The notes under the pieces were generated by a model. The model saw only the letters and a program-made list of their open reading frames with translations. It ran no database searches and had not been told where the DNA came from. Of a stretch of 6,882 nucleotides of DNA, positions 6,661-6,882 are shown piece after piece. The stretch is from an uncultured Prevotella sp. (lineage in GTDB: Bacteria; Bacteroidota; Bacteroidia; Bacteroidales; Bacteroidaceae). Position 1 is the first letter of the stretch, and each line of letters opens with the position of its first letter. The stretch covers positions 1 to 6,882 of the forward strand of contig CAKQMS010000059.1 of NCBI GenBank assembly GCA_934254985.1, written 5' to 3'. The translations under genes and the position numbers were made by a program.

Positions 6661-6800
6661 AGTAAAAGTAAAAAAAAGTAAAAAGGTAAAAGGTAAAAAG
6701 GTAAATTGGATATATAATAATATGTATATATATAATAATATGTATATATATAATAAGGTATAAAAGGGTAAAAGAGTAAAAAGGTAAATGGGTAAAAAAG
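6661..6800. repeat. Degenerate GGTAAAA-type short tandem repeat block
   Basis: GTAAA recurs at 6662, 6668, 6678, 6686, 6693 and 6701, then again at 6768, 6776, 6784 and 6792. The right-hand set is spaced exactly 8 bp apart and the left-hand set 6-10 bp. Units read roughly (A)GGTAAAA. The two arms flank the TA-rich 18-bp repeat at 6711-6756. On the minus-strand transcript this is a U/C-rich run lying between the rRNA terminator and the histidine kinase gene. No ORF or recognised element explains it. Slippage-generated low-complexity DNA is the simplest reading. Confidence 0.8.
6711..6756. repeat. 18-bp tandem repeat, about 2.6 copies
   Basis: The unit TATATAATAATATGTATA occurs identically at 6711-6728 and 6729-6746, followed by the first ten bases of a third copy at 6747-6756. 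It consists almost wholly of A and T and sits in the middle of the GGTAAAA-type block. Such DNA is flexible and easily melted and is prone to copy-number change. No function can be assigned. Confidence 0.9.
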
Positions 6801-6820
6801 AGGTGAGGTGTATATAAACG

Positions 6821-6855
6821 AAAAGAGCTCCGAAGACTTTCGTCCTCGAAGCTCT
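6821..6855 (-). terminator. Rho-independent terminator of the rRNA operon
   Basis: Bases 6824-6837 pair with 6842-6855 in a 14-bp stem closed by a GAAA tetraloop when read on the minus strand, followed by UUUUCGUUUAUAUA. Two positions (6830/6849 and 6834/6845) are C-A mismatches on the plus strand but G-U pairs on the minus strand. The hairpin is therefore continuous only in leftward RNA. It lies immediately after the 5S rRNA 3' end. Confidence 0.9.
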
Positions 6856-6860
6856 AACTG

Positions 6861-6882
6861 AAAGAAGGCGGTTACCTACTCT
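6861..6882 (-). rRNA. rrf: 5S ribosomal RNA, 3' end only
   Basis: The minus strand entering from the right edge reads AGAGTAGGTAACCGCC followed by TTCTTT. This matches the conserved 3' end of bacterial 5S rRNA (GAGAGTAGG, then the 3' strand of the closing helix). Only the last 20 or so bases are present, and the exact 3' terminus within about 6856-6866 cannot be fixed without the 5' partner strand. A strong terminator follows directly. The rest of the 5S gene, and presumably 23S and 16S, lie to the right of the window. Confidence 0.85.

Noticed and set aside
6661..6800. Possible CRISPR array or iteron-type origin in the repeat block
   Set aside because: The repeats are directly abutting, only 8 and 18 bp long and nearly pure A/T, with no unique spacers of constant length, no cas genes and no replication initiator gene nearby.

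Overview
This window looks like ordinary core chromosome from a member of the Bacteroidales, most likely the Prevotella/Segatella group. The evidence is threefold. Promoters fit the Bacteroidetes pattern (TTG or TTTG, about 20 bp, then TAnnTTTG), Shine-Dalgarno sequences are absent or weak, and the proteins resemble Bacteroidetes families: a tandem-ACT phosphoserine phosphatase, a DUF4923-like lipoprotein, a butyrate kinase, a short ComEC and a histidine kinase with an HQLGTP H-box. The genus is inferred from sequence character only.

Layout. Positions 1-32 hold the first ten codons of an unidentified minus-strand gene. Next is serB (minus, 94-1338), which makes the last step of serine synthesis. 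A 235-bp divergent intergenic region carries one promoter for serB and one for a lipoprotein gene on the plus strand (1574-2212). A G+C-rich hairpin separates that gene from buk (2295-3353), a butyrate/branched-chain-acyl kinase. A new promoter preceded by a 14-bp palindrome then drives a probable two-gene unit: a small unrecognised lipoprotein (3476-3871) and a GTG-started comEC-type DNA-uptake channel gene (3894-5435). A sensor histidine kinase gene (minus, 5445-6611) converges on comEC with only 9 bp between the stop codons. The last 270 bp hold an A-rich tandem-repeat block, a strong rho-independent terminator and the 3' end of a 5S rRNA gene, all consistent with a ribosomal RNA operon that enters from the right and is transcribed leftward.

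The genes do not form one obvious pathway. serB, buk, comEC and the kinase look like independent housekeeping or regulatory units. I see no transposase, integrase, CRISPR array, toxin-antitoxin pair or recognisable defence system, and no clear candidate for an undescribed system. The points most worth a second look are the lipoprotein-comEC pairing, the lack of a metallo-beta-lactamase domain in ComEC, buk without an adjacent ptb, two operator-like palindromes at promoters, and the repeat block downstream of the rRNA operon.
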